NCBI GenBank assembly: GCA_036971475.1
Contig: JBAIZL010000001.1
Coordinates: 148,340,044 to 148,404,043 of the forward strand
From: Prosapia bicincta
Lineage: Eukaryota > Arthropoda > Insecta > Hemiptera > Cercopidae
DNA: 64,000 nucleotides
Direction: 5' to 3'
Part shown: positions 23,176 through 34,472 of the stretch, one piece after another
How positions within the stretch are numbered: position 1 is the first letter of the stretch
Layout: every line of letters begins with the position of its first letter
Made by a program: the position numbers and the translations under genes
Notes under the pieces: model-generated
What the model was told of the DNA's origin: nothing
Seen by the model: only the letters and a program-made list of their open reading frames with translations
The model's database searches: none

Positions 23176-24000
23176 TTACAATTATTTTTATTTAAACTTT
23201 TACTAAATAAATTTTAAATCTGAAATCGATAAGAAAAGTAGTAAAAAAAATGTCAATCGGAAAACTTATCATGGCTCGATTACTACTGTAACGAAACGGC
23301 TGTTCTCAACTTGCATTTCTTGTAATGGCTTATTGATAGAAAAATTATAATTTACTACCTTCGAAAAACATCAGTGATTTTCAATTGTTATATAGAGGTG
23401 ATAGTATTGTAACCATTGAAAAATTATTCTGCCATTGAGACCGAATTTAAATCTTGAAAATAGTTTTCTAATCGTAGACATACAACTACATCATGATGGA
23501 GTGTCCTACCATCAGTTATATCTCGCTGTTTACCATTAGTAATTTTTTGCAAAGTCACACAATTTATGCAAATTGTTAGTTACATAACATTTGGATGACC
23601 CTTCCAATTTCGTCCATAAAAAACTCTCTGCTGTAGGATAACATAAAAGTTTATAGGTTGCGCCATTGCATGAGGAAGGGGGAGGTTACAGATTAGTGAT
23701 GATGAGTAGAACGTCTCCCATTACGTCTTCCTGATTAATATTACATACCATATGATCAATCATTAGTTGCTGACTAAAAACGTTATTTGTTTACCCGACT
23801 CTTTAAGAATATACCTGAGCTAGCAAAGGTTAAACTCTTTTTTTACATCATCTAATCGTTCCTCATGTATTTATAATAAACGATATTAAATGATTGCTGA
23901 GGATTGCAATTATGCATTAGTCAAGGTCAGAAATATGTTCATGACGTTGGCACTATTGAGTTCATAGAGTAACTAACAGTGCGTGAAATTCTGTATGGTT
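23176..24000. other. Intergenic sequence
   Basis: No gene, RNA or repeat recognised. Confidence 0.4.
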
Positions 24001-25260
24001 GTTGTGAATATCATGTCGCAGCAGAATAATATAAAGTACAGGGTGCGTTTCAATGATACCTAAATAAATCTTCGGTATCGAATAATTTCAAAAGACTCCT
24101 CATCAAGATATCCTTCTCAAATATATCCTCAAACATCGCTGTCCAGATCAAACGGGACGGATATATGACAGCCTAGGATCAAGGCCCTAGTCTAAGGATC
24201 CGCTCCTTAGATAAGGCCAACCGGAACTGACCGAAGTACACGAACATAACCAATGTGATGGCGTATTAAGGTACAGAAAATACGACCGTTGTAAAGGTTC
24301 TAACTAATTTCGAGAGTTTTCGAAACAGCGGTCGAAGCCATAGTGTATGGTTGGAGTATCATCTCCATAGGGAGAGGGGATCACAAGAGCTTATAAACCA
24401 AGTCCTCTGTTTCGCCTGACCCTAATCATTGGACATTATTCTCGAGTTTGAGGTTGGACTCATGGAGGAAACGTTTTTAATACTAGACTCTAGATTTCCC
24501 TTGACATACGATATGCTATTCCCTCGTATATGCTATCTAAGTATTCTTTGAATTGGAGTTAAAGTTGAAAACTCGAAAACTCCATACTATTAATCTTCTT
24601 AATTATCGTGTCACTTCTATTAAACAATTTTTCGTAACACTACGGTTATGTTCTCCAAAGCGGTCCAACAAGATGGGTGAATGCTCAAAGTCCCATTTTT
24701 GAGCGTCTGGGTTATTGGTAAGCCAAACCGACAGAGTATTAAGAACCAACTGTACTTTTTGGAACGAAAGAAACGTATTGGGTAATGAAGTACGGAAAAC
24801 CTAGGTGGAAGAAAGTTTCTACTGGTCTCGAATAGTTCCTGAAGAAGGGTGAAAACACTGGTGTCTGGTTGCAGTATCGCTCGTATGATCGCTCCCTGGA
24901 TCATAAGACGAGGTCACAAGTACAGACCTTACAGTAATGCTTCCTTTCGGTCTCTAACATACTAATACTACGGTTCTTGACACAAAGCTTCTCTTTTCGG
25001 CCAAATGACGCAAGTCCCTCGGCGGAAGTCACCTGTTTCTGGCTGGATTGTCGTGAGATAAGATTTTACACCCTTAGTAGTCGACAAACCAACACTTATG
25101 CAAGTCATGTAGACGTGTCATTCGTGATTCGTGACTCCGAGTCACCATCTTTCTCTTCTTGAACGGTCTATGTTAACGCTCCTGAAAATGTCCTCCAAGA
25201 TCACCTTCGAGATCTTTTCCATTACTTCCTTTATTTCCGAGTTGCAGGAAAACACTTGTT
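24001..25260. other. Compositionally distinct block, unidentified
   Basis: About 1.25 kb with visibly higher GC and many CG dinucleotides. The longest ORFs are 94 codons (24620-24904, minus) and 61 codons (24977-25162, plus), and neither shows a domain I know. The lack of long simple repeats and the different base use suggest a decayed transposon, an integrated foreign sequence or an old gene. I cannot decide between them. Confidence 0.3.
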
Positions 25261-25989
25261 GAGTGAGAAATTAAGAATTTAATTTCTTTACAATTATTTT
25301 TTGATTATTCTTTTATTGAAAACGTAGATATTGTTATTCGACGTTTAAAATGGACGACACCATTACGAAATCTAAATAATGAATTCGTTATCTAACCACC
25401 TCAGAATTAAGGTCTCCTAGTCTCTAAGTGTAGTCATAATCAGTGATATATTCATGCCATATCAGTGTTAAGTGATACCCATATCCACTATGCTAATATT
25501 GAGGGGCTGAAGCATAATATTCATCCCCTAAGTCTATTGCATGTATCACATTTATTCATTAAACATATAAATATTACACTACTACTCTCATACTTTACTT
25601 TTTTTCAAACTGTGACAGATAATTGGGAATGTGTTGAAAGAAAGAATTTAATGTTAACAATATGGCAATTCACCACTATGACGAATAACCCAACACGGAG
25701 TACTGTTATTATAATAACAAGTATGATATATAATACTAATGTTATTTGACGGTTTTTCAAAACATAAATCCTTATTTGTAAAACGTTTACTGCATTATAA
25801 AAGAGAACGCAGTGATTTTTATGCATGAATAGCCAAGCCAATAAATGTAAAGCTTTACTAATGTTTTATTTATTAAATAATTAACAATATTTTACAAAAT
25901 TCATTAAAAGTATATTTTTCTTTGTAAAACAACATAGACGAAAATATGTACAATAAATACTTTATTAGTAATACATACACTATATTCCG

Positions 25990-26471
25990 GTACGTGTTTG
26001 CAATGTATGTGTTGCTATGTACGTGTTGCTATGTATGTGTACCTATGTATGTGTAACTATTAATGTGTTGCTATGTATGTGTTGCTATTTATGTGTTGCT
26101 ATGTACGTGTTGCTATGTATGTCTTGCTATTTATGTGTTGCTATGTACGTGTTGCTGTGTATGTGTTGCTATACAGATGTTGCTATGTATGTGTGTCTAT
26201 GTATGTGTTGATATGTACGTGTTGCTATGCATGTGTTGTTATGTATGTGTTGCTATTTACTTGTTCCTATATATGTGTTGCTATGTATGTGCGTCTATGT
26301 ATGTGTTGCTGTGTACGTGTTGATATGTATGTGTTGCTATGTACTTGTTCCTATATATGTGTTGCTATTTATGTGTGTCTATGTATGTGTTGCTATGTAC
26401 GTGTAGCTATTTATGTGTTGCTTTTTATGTGTTGCTATGTATATGTTGTTATGTATGTGTTGCTATTTACA
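25990..26471. repeat. 14-bp minisatellite, about 33 copies
   Basis: The unit TGTTGCTATGTATG is repeated with single-base variants (TATTTATG, TATGTACG, TACCTATG). Because 14 is not a multiple of 3, all three plus frames stay open and give Cys/Tyr/Val-rich ORFs (26017-26548) that are artefacts. Confidence 0.9.
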
Positions 26472-26597
26472 TTAAACATACACATTCATTTAGGCTCTAC
26501 AGAAAACCAGATTCTTATACAAAAGTTACAGTAAATGCTCACTTATGAAATAATTTTTACAAAATATAATTATACAACGTTTAAACTACTAGTGTAT

Positions 26598-26806
26598 TAA
26601 ACTATAATTAAATAATACCTAACTAAGTGAATACGTAAAGGCTTACTTGCTGACGCGCTTTGAAATAATTTTTACTTTTACGAACCAAAGCCTCACAGCT
26701 TTGAGAGGCTTTGCTTCATAAAATAAAAGGAACGATTGGTTCTAAACGCGTCAGCAAGTAATCTATTACGTAATTACTTAGTTAAGTATCATTTAATTAT
26801 AGTTTA
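26598..26806. mobile_element. MITE-like inverted-repeat element downstream of AAA paralogue 2
   Basis: Arms 26598-26662 and 26741-26806 are inverted repeats ending in TAAACTATAATTAAAT and containing TTACTTGCTGACGCG. The centre holds a second hairpin (AAAGCCTC/GAGGCTTT). 209 bp, non-coding. It lies about 130 bp past the stop of the next gene. Confidence 0.7.
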
Positions 26807-26937
26807 GTCAGTGAACTCAAGATGATTACAATAAGCAACTTTACTATTGTATATTTACAAGAAGATTTATAATGCTACATGACAATATTACCAGCATTTT
26901 GTTACTTGGCAGTATAATTACGTGACGTGCGCTGTAA

Positions 26938-28332
26938 TTACAACTGATCTTCATATTGATTAAGAAAATCTTTATACCAATATGGAAAGTTATATATTTT
27001 TACGTTAGAAAACAATTTTTCGCTCAATCCATACTGTTTAACAATATTTGTTTTAAATATATTAAAAATGTAATCCCAAGTCTCAACGTTTGTAAGCTTT
27101 ACAAGCACCATGTTGCGCTGGTTTTCAACGTAAAATGTAAGATAACCTAATTCAAGAAGGATGTGTATCATCATATTTGGATTCGGAGATACGTTCCAGG
27201 ATGTGGTGCTGGTAAATATATTTTTAATATCATATATGTGCCTCATAACCACGCTTCTCTGAGGTATATATGACAGGCTGTTAAGTTTCAATAATTCTGT
27301 CATAGCAGATCGAATGAGTGGGTACCTGAACGCTAATTCCATGTCATAGACATCACTTTCTGTCAAGTAATTTCTAAGCTCACCAAATTTCAAAAAATTT
27401 AGAATCGAATTCGGGTTGTATATTTTGTTGCCTTGTATTGAAGCGCTGCAATTATACCATAAGTGAGCTTTACGTATGGTTTCGGAAGATATATTGAAAG
27501 AAAATTTTTGAAACAAGTTTTCAACCTCAAAGCTTGTAAAACCATAGAATTGTAGTAGATCGTGGTCCTGGAGGAACCTAAATATAAAGAATTGGTAAGG
27601 CGGAGGAAAGCAAAATGTACGAGAGACGCCTGTTATTACGCCCCCCTTGACATACTGATTAAATTCTATAATTTTAATTACATCCCTAATTATAAATACA
27701 ACCTGTTTAAACGTACTGTTATGTAGATGGTACATCGAATTTCTGATAATAGAGTCATAGTTATCTATAAGTATGTACACTTGGGAGTTGTTGAAATGTT
27801 TGTACATAAGCATAGCCAAATTATGAATTCCTTTTTTTATGGAATTTTTACTAATAATTTGGTTTTGGAGTTCTTTGGACCAACAAAAACATATTTCTTT
27901 TTCATTCATCGTTAGTCTGCTAGAGTTTGCGCATACATACCAATGCTGATGATACACAATGTGTATTTTATCCTTAAGGATCTGAAAGAAATCATCAAAT
28001 GTCTTTACCTTAACATCAGTTTTAAAGTCTACATGGAGGACGGGGTATTTACCTAAATATTTATCAAAAATCGCTTTCCCCTCTTTATAAATATTTAGGG
28101 TTTTGAACACTTTATAACTTTCTGTATTTTCAATAGGTTTCGGTCGTCCATGTTCGTCTATGTTGATCGATAAAAATGATTTTATCATGTTCAGATTAGA
28201 AGACTTAAGAAAACGCCTTGGAGCTGTAATGAGCATAGTATTGTACTGCAATATACTCTTTAGGAGTAGAGTCTTATCAACAAAAGCAGGGCTCTTTACT
28301 AAAGAGAAAAAATCAGACTGGCCTGTTGTAAC
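26938..28332 (-). CDS. AAA-ATPase-like domain protein, large 3' exon (paralogue 2)
   Basis: 464 codons plus TAA, same layout as the 15.1-kb copy and the closest of the four to it: both have SSNLNMIKSFLSIN after the P-loop region and FCFPPP after the sensor. From the exon start: FVDKT 18-22, APRRFLKSSNL 37-47 (LK instead of GK), LGKYPVLHVDF near 93-102, paired cysteines at 134 and 148, YILIDNYDS 186-194, VITGVS 232-237, IYNPNSILNFL from 304. No C-terminal nuclease. The acceptor TTTTTGTGCAG|GTTACA at 28333 is preceded by TACTAAC, the ideal branch-point sequence, about 35 nt upstream. An in-frame ATG at 28359 could start translation without splicing but would put intron-like sequence into the protein, so I prefer the spliced start. 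Function unknown. Confidence 0.8.
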   Translation of the reverse strand, partial: VTTGQSDFFSLVKSPAFVDKTLLLKSILQYNTMLITAPRRFLKSSNLNMIKSFLSINIDEHGRPKPIENTESYKVFKTLNIYKEGKAIFDKYLGKYPVLHVDFKTDVKVKTFDDFFQILKDKIHIVYHQHWYVCANSSRLTMNEKEICFCWSKELQNQIISKNSIKKGIHNLAMLMYKHFNNSQVYILIDNYDSIIRNSMYHLHNSTFKQVVFIIRDVIKIIEFNQYVKGGVITGVSRTFCFPPPYQFFIFRFLQDHDLLQFYGFTSFEVENLFQKFSFNISSETIRKAHLWYNCSASIQGNKIYNPNSILNFLKFGELRNYLTESDVYDMELAFRYPLIRSAMTELLKLNSLSYIPQRSVVMRHIYDIKNIFTSTTSWNVSPNPNMMIHILLELGYLTFYVENQRNMVLVKLTNVETWDYIFNIFKTNIVKQYGLSEKLFSNVKIYNFPYWYKDFLNQYEDQL

Positions 28333-28375
28333 CTGCACAAAAATATTTTTCATTTTCATATGTTAGTATATAGAG
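28333..28375 (-). other. Predicted branch point and 3' splice site, AAA paralogue 2
   Basis: TATACTAACAT (containing TACTAAC) followed by ATATTTTTGTGCAG on the minus strand. Branch point and acceptor are at a normal distance. Confidence 0.65.
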
Positions 28376-31300
28376 CAGTCAAGTCCTTTAAATTTCTATG
28401 TTTTAAAATAGAAAAATATGTGATAAATATTCTTAAAAAAACAAAACTTTCTAATAGAACTCGGACATTTTAAATAAATAGAACCTATTTACCACAAAAT
28501 AACCTTTTATGTATAATCTCATTTATATTTGAATTACAAAGCAAACATCTTCAGACGACGTTATATTCCATATATAACTGCTACATAATATCTACCAGGA
28601 GATATTACAAATTTTTGGAATACTTTTCTCTGGAGATAATTACTTTGCAATTATTTTATCTGGCTGTATATCTTAGTGTAAATGGAAAGTTTTGTTTCTC
28701 ATGGGGCACTGTTTATGCTAAATGAAATTTACACAACAGTCGCTTCAGGTTAACTTTGGTCAACAACCTTTTGATCTCGTTTGCTACAAAAGTTTATCGT
28801 TGTTTTTAGTATGTTTGACTCTAATTTCAAATTTGTAAATCGCAATTATCCATCCGTCAAAGTTTTCTAAATAAAAACTTTAAAAAAACAAATATTGTTA
28901 CTGAGTTATAGCAACATACCTACAATTTTCTCCATTTGGATTTTCTGCTGCACTCTACAGTATGTATGCCATACCATTCTTTACATACCAGTAGCGTAAC
29001 TGGAGGAATCAGTTCTCCAGAGTAGATATTTCCTGGTGAATTCGTTTACATTGCTTATTCTCTCACAGTTCCAAAACTTTATGAGCAAAGATCATATTCA
29101 AATGAAATTTTAAGAGGCGGGTTTATAGTGATAAATTTCAGCCTGTAGATATACCCGTCTTGAAATTTAGTATCATAAGTCAGACGTTTTTAATCATCAG
29201 TATCATGGTTTTCATTAAAATATAAACAGACTTTATTTTCTCTTTGTAGAACCTAATTTAACTGGTTTTCTATAGAAAATAAAATCTAATGATTCAAAAT
29301 TCTTTGATAAGGCGATACATTTTAATAAATATAACCTAATATAATAAAAAATATTAGAATATGTAGTGGACAGAGGGAAACGTATTCAAATTTGTTTAAA
29401 CTCACTAATATATTGTGGTCTAACGTCAATATGAATGTTTTAATACAGTGACTGCTGATGCCTCAGCTCTCCCGTTTACTTCGGAAAGAACAACATTAAA
29501 ATTATGAATATCAAAGAATAAGCGTTATGTTATGTTTATAACTTTTAATTAACAATTCGAACTTGATTTTTATAGTATATACGCAATACATATTTCTTGT
29601 TTTCGTATTTCTCCTCTGTGAGAGTTGCACAAACTAAAAGGTTTGATTAGTTTTTATTTCCAACATAAAAGTAAGGTTTTCAAACGCGCAATAGCAGCAC
29701 CCTGCAGTGTCCCGTTTATAAACAGCTGATTTCCACAAACCTGATCTTTTATGAGTTTTAAAAATTAAAATCAAGTAAAGTTCATCGATTAGCTAGAGTT
29801 AAACAGAGATATTAAACAGAGGTACCAGGTAATTAAATGGCGGAGGTCATCATCTGATCGATCAGACTTCTCCCAAGGAAAATGGCGAATAGAACTGAAG
29901 TAGCCTTATTCGTTATAACGAATAACGGTACAAGGTAAATAATTATCTTCAACCTTTAAAATTTTTATGTATATTGTAAGTGTGCACACAGCTCAAGGGC
30001 CGAGGAGGGTTATTTGTCAGAATTATTATTATGGGGGGGTTGGCATTGTGAATTCTATTCTGGGGAACAATAATTTAGCTATTTAACCTTCCTACGGTGA
30101 GGTGTATCAATAAATATATACCATTAATCAGAGTAGCGAATATTTCCAAAAGTTTACATTTTAGCCCAACATCTTGACTGGAAACCATCTCCTCAAAATT
30201 AAAAGAACAACAATCAAAATCGCACATCTCACCACCAAAGCCATTTTCATTACTTTTCAGTTTTAAAAGATTTATTTCTTTTAAATTTGATGAAAGCCGT
30301 CTAGCTTGGTAATTGATAAATTTGTGCCTTGAACGAGATCACATATTTGGGCTTATTAAACAAACGAGGGACAAAAAGTGTATATTTTTATTAATTCTGA
30401 ATCTGTCACTTCTTTATCATCAGATCAATGCACAACTTTATATATTTATGGAATCTTCGTCTAGTTGCAAGCCTTTTAGTTGAACATTTAAGCTATTTCT
30501 ACTTTTCTCATGGTAGAATGTTGTTTATTTATGACTAGTTCCACCAACCTCTAATGTTTTGTTGAAGAAACAGCAATAAATAATTCATTACATAATATAC
30601 ATATAAATATGTATAAATAAATAAATACATTTGTAAACAATAAGTACATTTTATAAATGAGTACTGTGCATATTTAGCCATTTAGGTTCCCCATGTACTT
30701 GCTGGATAATTAAAAGGGTATTAAGAAAACAAAACTAAGGCTAATAGAGAATTAATGACCTTATATTTGGAATCAGCTCTCAAAAATACATAGAATTTAT
30801 TTAAAATCAGACTCTAGCTTATTCATTGCTGTCCAGTATTATAAATATTTGAAAAAATGAATATACTTTCCGACAAAAATTCAACAACAGTTGTCTTAGT
30901 TATGCATATATTCTTTACCAAAAACAAATTTAATAAATAAATTGAAGTTATGTCTAAGTTCTCTTGAATATTTATACTTCTAACCATTTAAGTTCTAACC
31001 TAGATATAATAAAGGTTTTTCACATTTCTCTTTTCATTTATGTTTATACTTAATATGTTTTTAAAGTCTCCTTTTACGATGCAAAATAATATTTTCAATA
31101 ATTTTTCAAATTTCAAGAAAGAACAAATTCATCAAATATTTATAGCATAAAAGACTTTCAAAACTGATTTTTAAAAATATTTATCAAATTAGAAAGAATC
31201 AAGAATGTATGTTTTTTTTTGAAAATTAGATACTCTTACAAGTTAATAGAAATTATTGGATGTTGCTAATTTGAAAACCATTTATTATTTTATTTCAATT

Positions 31301-31840
31301 TGCAGTTAAGATTGGGTTTTAGAAAAATTCGTTTTATACTAATTTCTTTAAAAATGTGTTTATAGTATAATTTTGTATTAACAAAAAAATGATACAAAAC
31401 TAACCTCTTTTGAAAGCGTGATGAATACAAATAAACAAATATTAAATATATTCTTTATATATTGCATTGTTAGATCACTTTAATTTCTAATTTTACCACT
31501 GGAACTAATTTCAATGCCAATGAAACATAACAATCAAATGAGTTGATATAGTGAGGTTAATTTGTGTGAAGTTATCAATTGTCAACCATGATAAAAATAC
31601 AATTTTAGAAGAAATTCCATTCACTCATTGAAACCATTTAATAAAACTGGATTTGACGATAATAATATTTTCTTCTTATGTCATATTGTAAAAACTCGTA
31701 GCCCCTATCATGTTTCAGTATTTTTAATTTATGGTTTAAATATAAGACACGTATTCGTCATTCATCGTAGCCTAAAAATGGAATAAGATAACCTACTATC
31801 GCATCATATAAATAAATGTGTAATGAAGTTTCAGTATAAA
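28376..31840. other. Intergenic, would contain upstream exon(s) of AAA paralogue 2
   Basis: 3.4 kb without an ORF over 60 codons. A short first exon could lie here but I cannot place it. A GC-richer patch at about 29660-29960 has two ATGGCG-containing stretches. No repeats of note. Confidence 0.35.
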
Positions 31841-31846
31841 TCTGTT

Positions 31847-32027
31847 ACAGTTACATAGTGGATAAAGTATTACAGTCACATAGTGGATAAAGTATTACAG
31901 TCACATAGTGGATAAAGTATTACAGTCACATAGTGGATAAAGTATTACAGTCACATAGTGGATAAAGTATTACAGTCACATAGTGGATAAAGTATTACAG
32001 TCACATAGTGGATAAAGTATTACAGTA
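31847..32027. repeat. 25-bp tandem repeat, seven copies
   Basis: TAGTGGATAA recurs at 31856, 31881, 31906, 31931, 31956, 31981 and 32006, exactly 25 bp apart and almost without variation, which implies recent expansion. Confidence 0.95.
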
Positions 32028-32385
32028 ATTACAGCTATAGTAAAGTAAATATCTCTTTTTTCAGATACACAAAAAGAGAGTTATTACAAAGGCTTCAATT
32101 TATTATACAAGTGATTCATTTAGAGGAAATTAGTTCAGTAATTTTCCAATAGTTGAAAATATGAGTTACCATTGTCTAAGTTTAAAAAATAAAGTATTTC
32201 TATTTCCTGCCTGCTTTTGCGTTTGCACAAATATTAATACATAAAACTACACACACGATTAAAAATGAACTATAGTTATTTATCATACACAATATCAAGA
32301 GCACAGTGGTACAATATATTACAATTAAAATATTGGAAAGAACTCCAATACCACACAAATAACAAATAAAACAAGTTATTTTAGA

Positions 32386-32436
32386 AAAACCCTTATTTAC
32401 ATTTCGATGACCATGTCATCATCATCAGAGGGTCTT
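32386..32436 (-). ncRNA. Hammerhead ribozyme candidate (family B copy 2)
   Basis: Minus strand: stem I AAGACCCU pairs with AGGGUUUU over 8 bp (one G-U), then CUGAUGA, stem II GAUGAC/GUCAUC (6 perfect pairs, 3-nt loop), GAAA, UGUAAA as a weakened stem III, and UA as the cleavage dinucleotide. All invariant core bases are present. Stem III has mismatches that the family consensus UGUACA lacks. Confidence 0.6.
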
Positions 32437-32550
32437 ATTAGAAAATACAATCTAGCACACAAGAAGTTACAAACAAGAATGATGTAATCGAACTCATTCT
32501 AAATCATTCTAGTTTGTAACGTCGTGTGTCCTAGATTATATTTTATAATA

Positions 32551-32600
32551 AGACCCTCTTAAGACGATGACATGATCATCGAAACGTACATAAGGGTTTA
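32551..32600 (+). ncRNA. Decayed hammerhead motif, right arm of family B copy 2
   Basis: Stem I (ACCCU/AGGGU), stem II (GAUGA/UCAUC) and GAAA are kept, but the core reads CUUAAGA. The essential G5 is changed, so no activity is expected. Confidence 0.5.
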
Positions 32601-32744
32601 ATCCTAAGTAACTTGTTTTATTTGTTATTTTTGAATTTTTTTGTGGTATTTTGGTTCTTTCCAATATTTTCATTGTAATATAGTTATTTATCAGTTAATC
32701 ACATCTTACTAAAATCACCTGTACGTTTTTGTATGGAAAGCTTT

Positions 32745-32860
32745 CCGCTAAAAGCAACTGTGCGGCACTTCCGGAGCGCACGGCTGCGTTCGATCTAGGC
32801 AGAACCGCCGTGCCGCTCCGAAGGCAGTATGGTCGTGCTGCCTCCTCGAGTTGTCGTAAT
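32745..32860. other. GC-rich hairpin
   Basis: CTTCCGGAGCGCACGGC (about 32767-32783) is nearly the reverse complement of GCCGTGCCGCTCCGAAG (about 32807-32823). This gives a GC-rich stem of some 16 bp with a 23-nt loop in otherwise AT-rich DNA. No RNA gene family recognised. Confidence 0.4.
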
Positions 32861-33149
32861 TGTGTAGTTTACCGCTGGAAATGACGAGTTTTTAGTAGAA
32901 CATTTACAAATCCGAAGCTTTACGATTCTGGGCTTAAAACCTTTGAGGACAATATGGTTTAAGATAATATATGGGGGAGCATTTTGAAAGGAAACTCAGT
33001 AAAACAAATTAATACCTAATATACTTTTATTTCTTTACACAAATATTACGGCTACAAATACCCTTTCTAAACACAAGCCATAAACCAAGATTATTTATCA
33101 TGTTCATAATCGCAAAGATTATTGTTTAAATAAATGCGGTTGTTTTGTG

Positions 33150-33486
33150 TGTTAGGTAAGAAATATTTTTTTAACGCACGTTTCAACAACGGCCACGCTA
33201 TCGCCATCAGTACATACAATACATAGCCTAAATACACCTAAATACACAATTTAAATTACAACAATAATAACAATAGTTCACAAATAAACACAGGTACAAT
33301 GAAATATCTTATCGTTACAAAACATTAAAAAAAAGTAAAATGATTAACTTCAGAAAAAATTTAAATATTAAAATAACAATTAACAACCTATTACATAGTC
33401 AATTGTAACAAACAATGAAAAATCAAATAACCATCGCACAGTTACAATCACTTATGAGTCAAGAATAAAATATATTATATTATTAA
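33150..33486. mobile_element. Possible PLE-type fragment with hammerhead-like core
   Basis: The minus strand at 33181-33210 reads CUGAUGG...GUUGUUGAAA followed by CGUGCG and UU. This is the hammerhead order with A9 changed to G and poor stem II, next to a short-repeat AT-rich tail (33210-33480). Boundaries unknown. Confidence 0.3.
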
Positions 33487-33489
33487 GTT

Positions 33490-33605
33490 ACTAGTGCACG
33501 TGGCAGTCGTTGCCCGGGCCAATGTTCCTAAGCCCAGTGACATTAGTGGCCATGAGTCGCCATGACCGGGCCACGGCTGCCAGATTGCGACTGCTAGACC
33601 CGTAA
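33490..33605. other. GC-rich palindromic block
   Basis: TGGCAGTCGTTGCCCGGGCCA (first 20 bases) and the complement of TGACCGGGCCACGGCTGCCA form an imperfect inverted repeat about 60 bp apart, in a 110-bp island of high GC ending just before the family A insertion. Nature unknown. Confidence 0.4.
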
Positions 33606-33613
33606 GGTACAAC

Positions 33614-33739
33614 TACTTTAATATGATTAAATAATAAAAATATATACAACTCACAAATATACAATTTTTTATTTCAAACGCGTTTCGACGACTACTTTGT
33701 CATCATCTTCAGTGAAAATACACAAATGAAATTAACTAA

Positions 33740-33776
<37 letters not shown>

Positions 33777-33906
33777 CATAACCTATAAAGTTTTAGCAAA
33801 GGTAAAAATAAAAAATTGTATATTTGTGAGTTGTATATATTTTTATTATTTAATTATAACTTTCACTCACAAGCCAGCTCGAATATTATTTATACTTTAA
33901 TATGAT
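33614..33906. mobile_element. PLE-type insertion, family A copy 2, with 14-bp target duplication
   Basis: TACTTTAATATGAT flanks the unit at 33614-33627 and 33893-33906. The left arm matches the 16.8-kb palindrome base for base for over 100 bp, including the hammerhead. An expanded (TA)n follows, and the right arm is cut short so that only about 50 bp pairs with the left. The tail ACTTTCACTCACAAGCCAGC is shared with copy 1, which fixes the element's right end. Confidence 0.8.
33672..33717 (-). ncRNA. Hammerhead ribozyme candidate (family A copy 2)
   Basis: Identical to copy 1 except for one stem II change (a G-U pair). Stem I UUUCA/UGAAA, CUGAAGA, stem II, GAAA, CGCG, UU are all kept. Predicted cleavage is next to the UU at 33677-33678. 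Confidence 0.65.
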
Positions 33907-34472
33907 AAATATTGTAAGCTGACCTAAGTAGTGCAAGCATAAAATCTTAAAATTACCAAAATTTCCCCTTCAAACTGTTTCATTTCCATTTCAATTCGTT
34001 TCTCTAAATATTTAATGGAAATCTTAAAACATAGTTCCTTTGGATCAAGTAAATTAATGCGTCCGTTGTAAACTGATTTTAAAAATCTATTTATGTTTGA
34101 TTTGGTTTAATAAAAACCAATAAGTGTAAAAAATTTACCTTACATAATGAGGGTTTAAAAATACAAATGTTTTCGGTGATTATTTGTTAATTATTTTACC
34201 ATATCTACAGAGTGGTACATTAAAATAGTAGTTCAGAATCTAAACCTATTTGGAGATTTAATGTGTACTAATAATATATATTTCTCTACCTTGTAACATA
34301 GTTGTTCTATTATATAGTGATCGTAATATGATAGTGAAAAGAGCATTCAATAATTTCAATCGACTTAAATACTTAATATTTAACGAGCACAACACAATAT
34401 TTCTTACGATTCATCTATATATTTGACAACGTTAGACAAAATGGATTTAGAATACTTCATATTGTGAAATCG
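33907..34472. other. Intergenic sequence downstream of AAA paralogue 3
   Basis: AT-rich, no gene or repeat recognised. Confidence 0.4.

Larger units (their letters stand above)
32271..32693. mobile_element. PLE-like palindromic insertion, family B copy 2, with 15-bp target duplication
   Basis: TATAGTTATTTATCA is present at 32271-32285 and 32679-32693 as a direct target-site duplication. Between them are two inverted arms of about 180 bp: ATATCAAGAGCACAGTGG and the AATATTTTCATTGTAAT type tract outside, hammerhead-type cores inside. The left arm (minus strand) keeps a good hammerhead, while the right arm has CUUAAGA and should be dead. Non-coding. Confidence 0.75.

Noticed and set aside
26017..26548. 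Overlapping Cys/Tyr/Val ORFs of up to 153 codons
   Set aside because: The 14-bp minisatellite keeps all frames open. No start context or domain.
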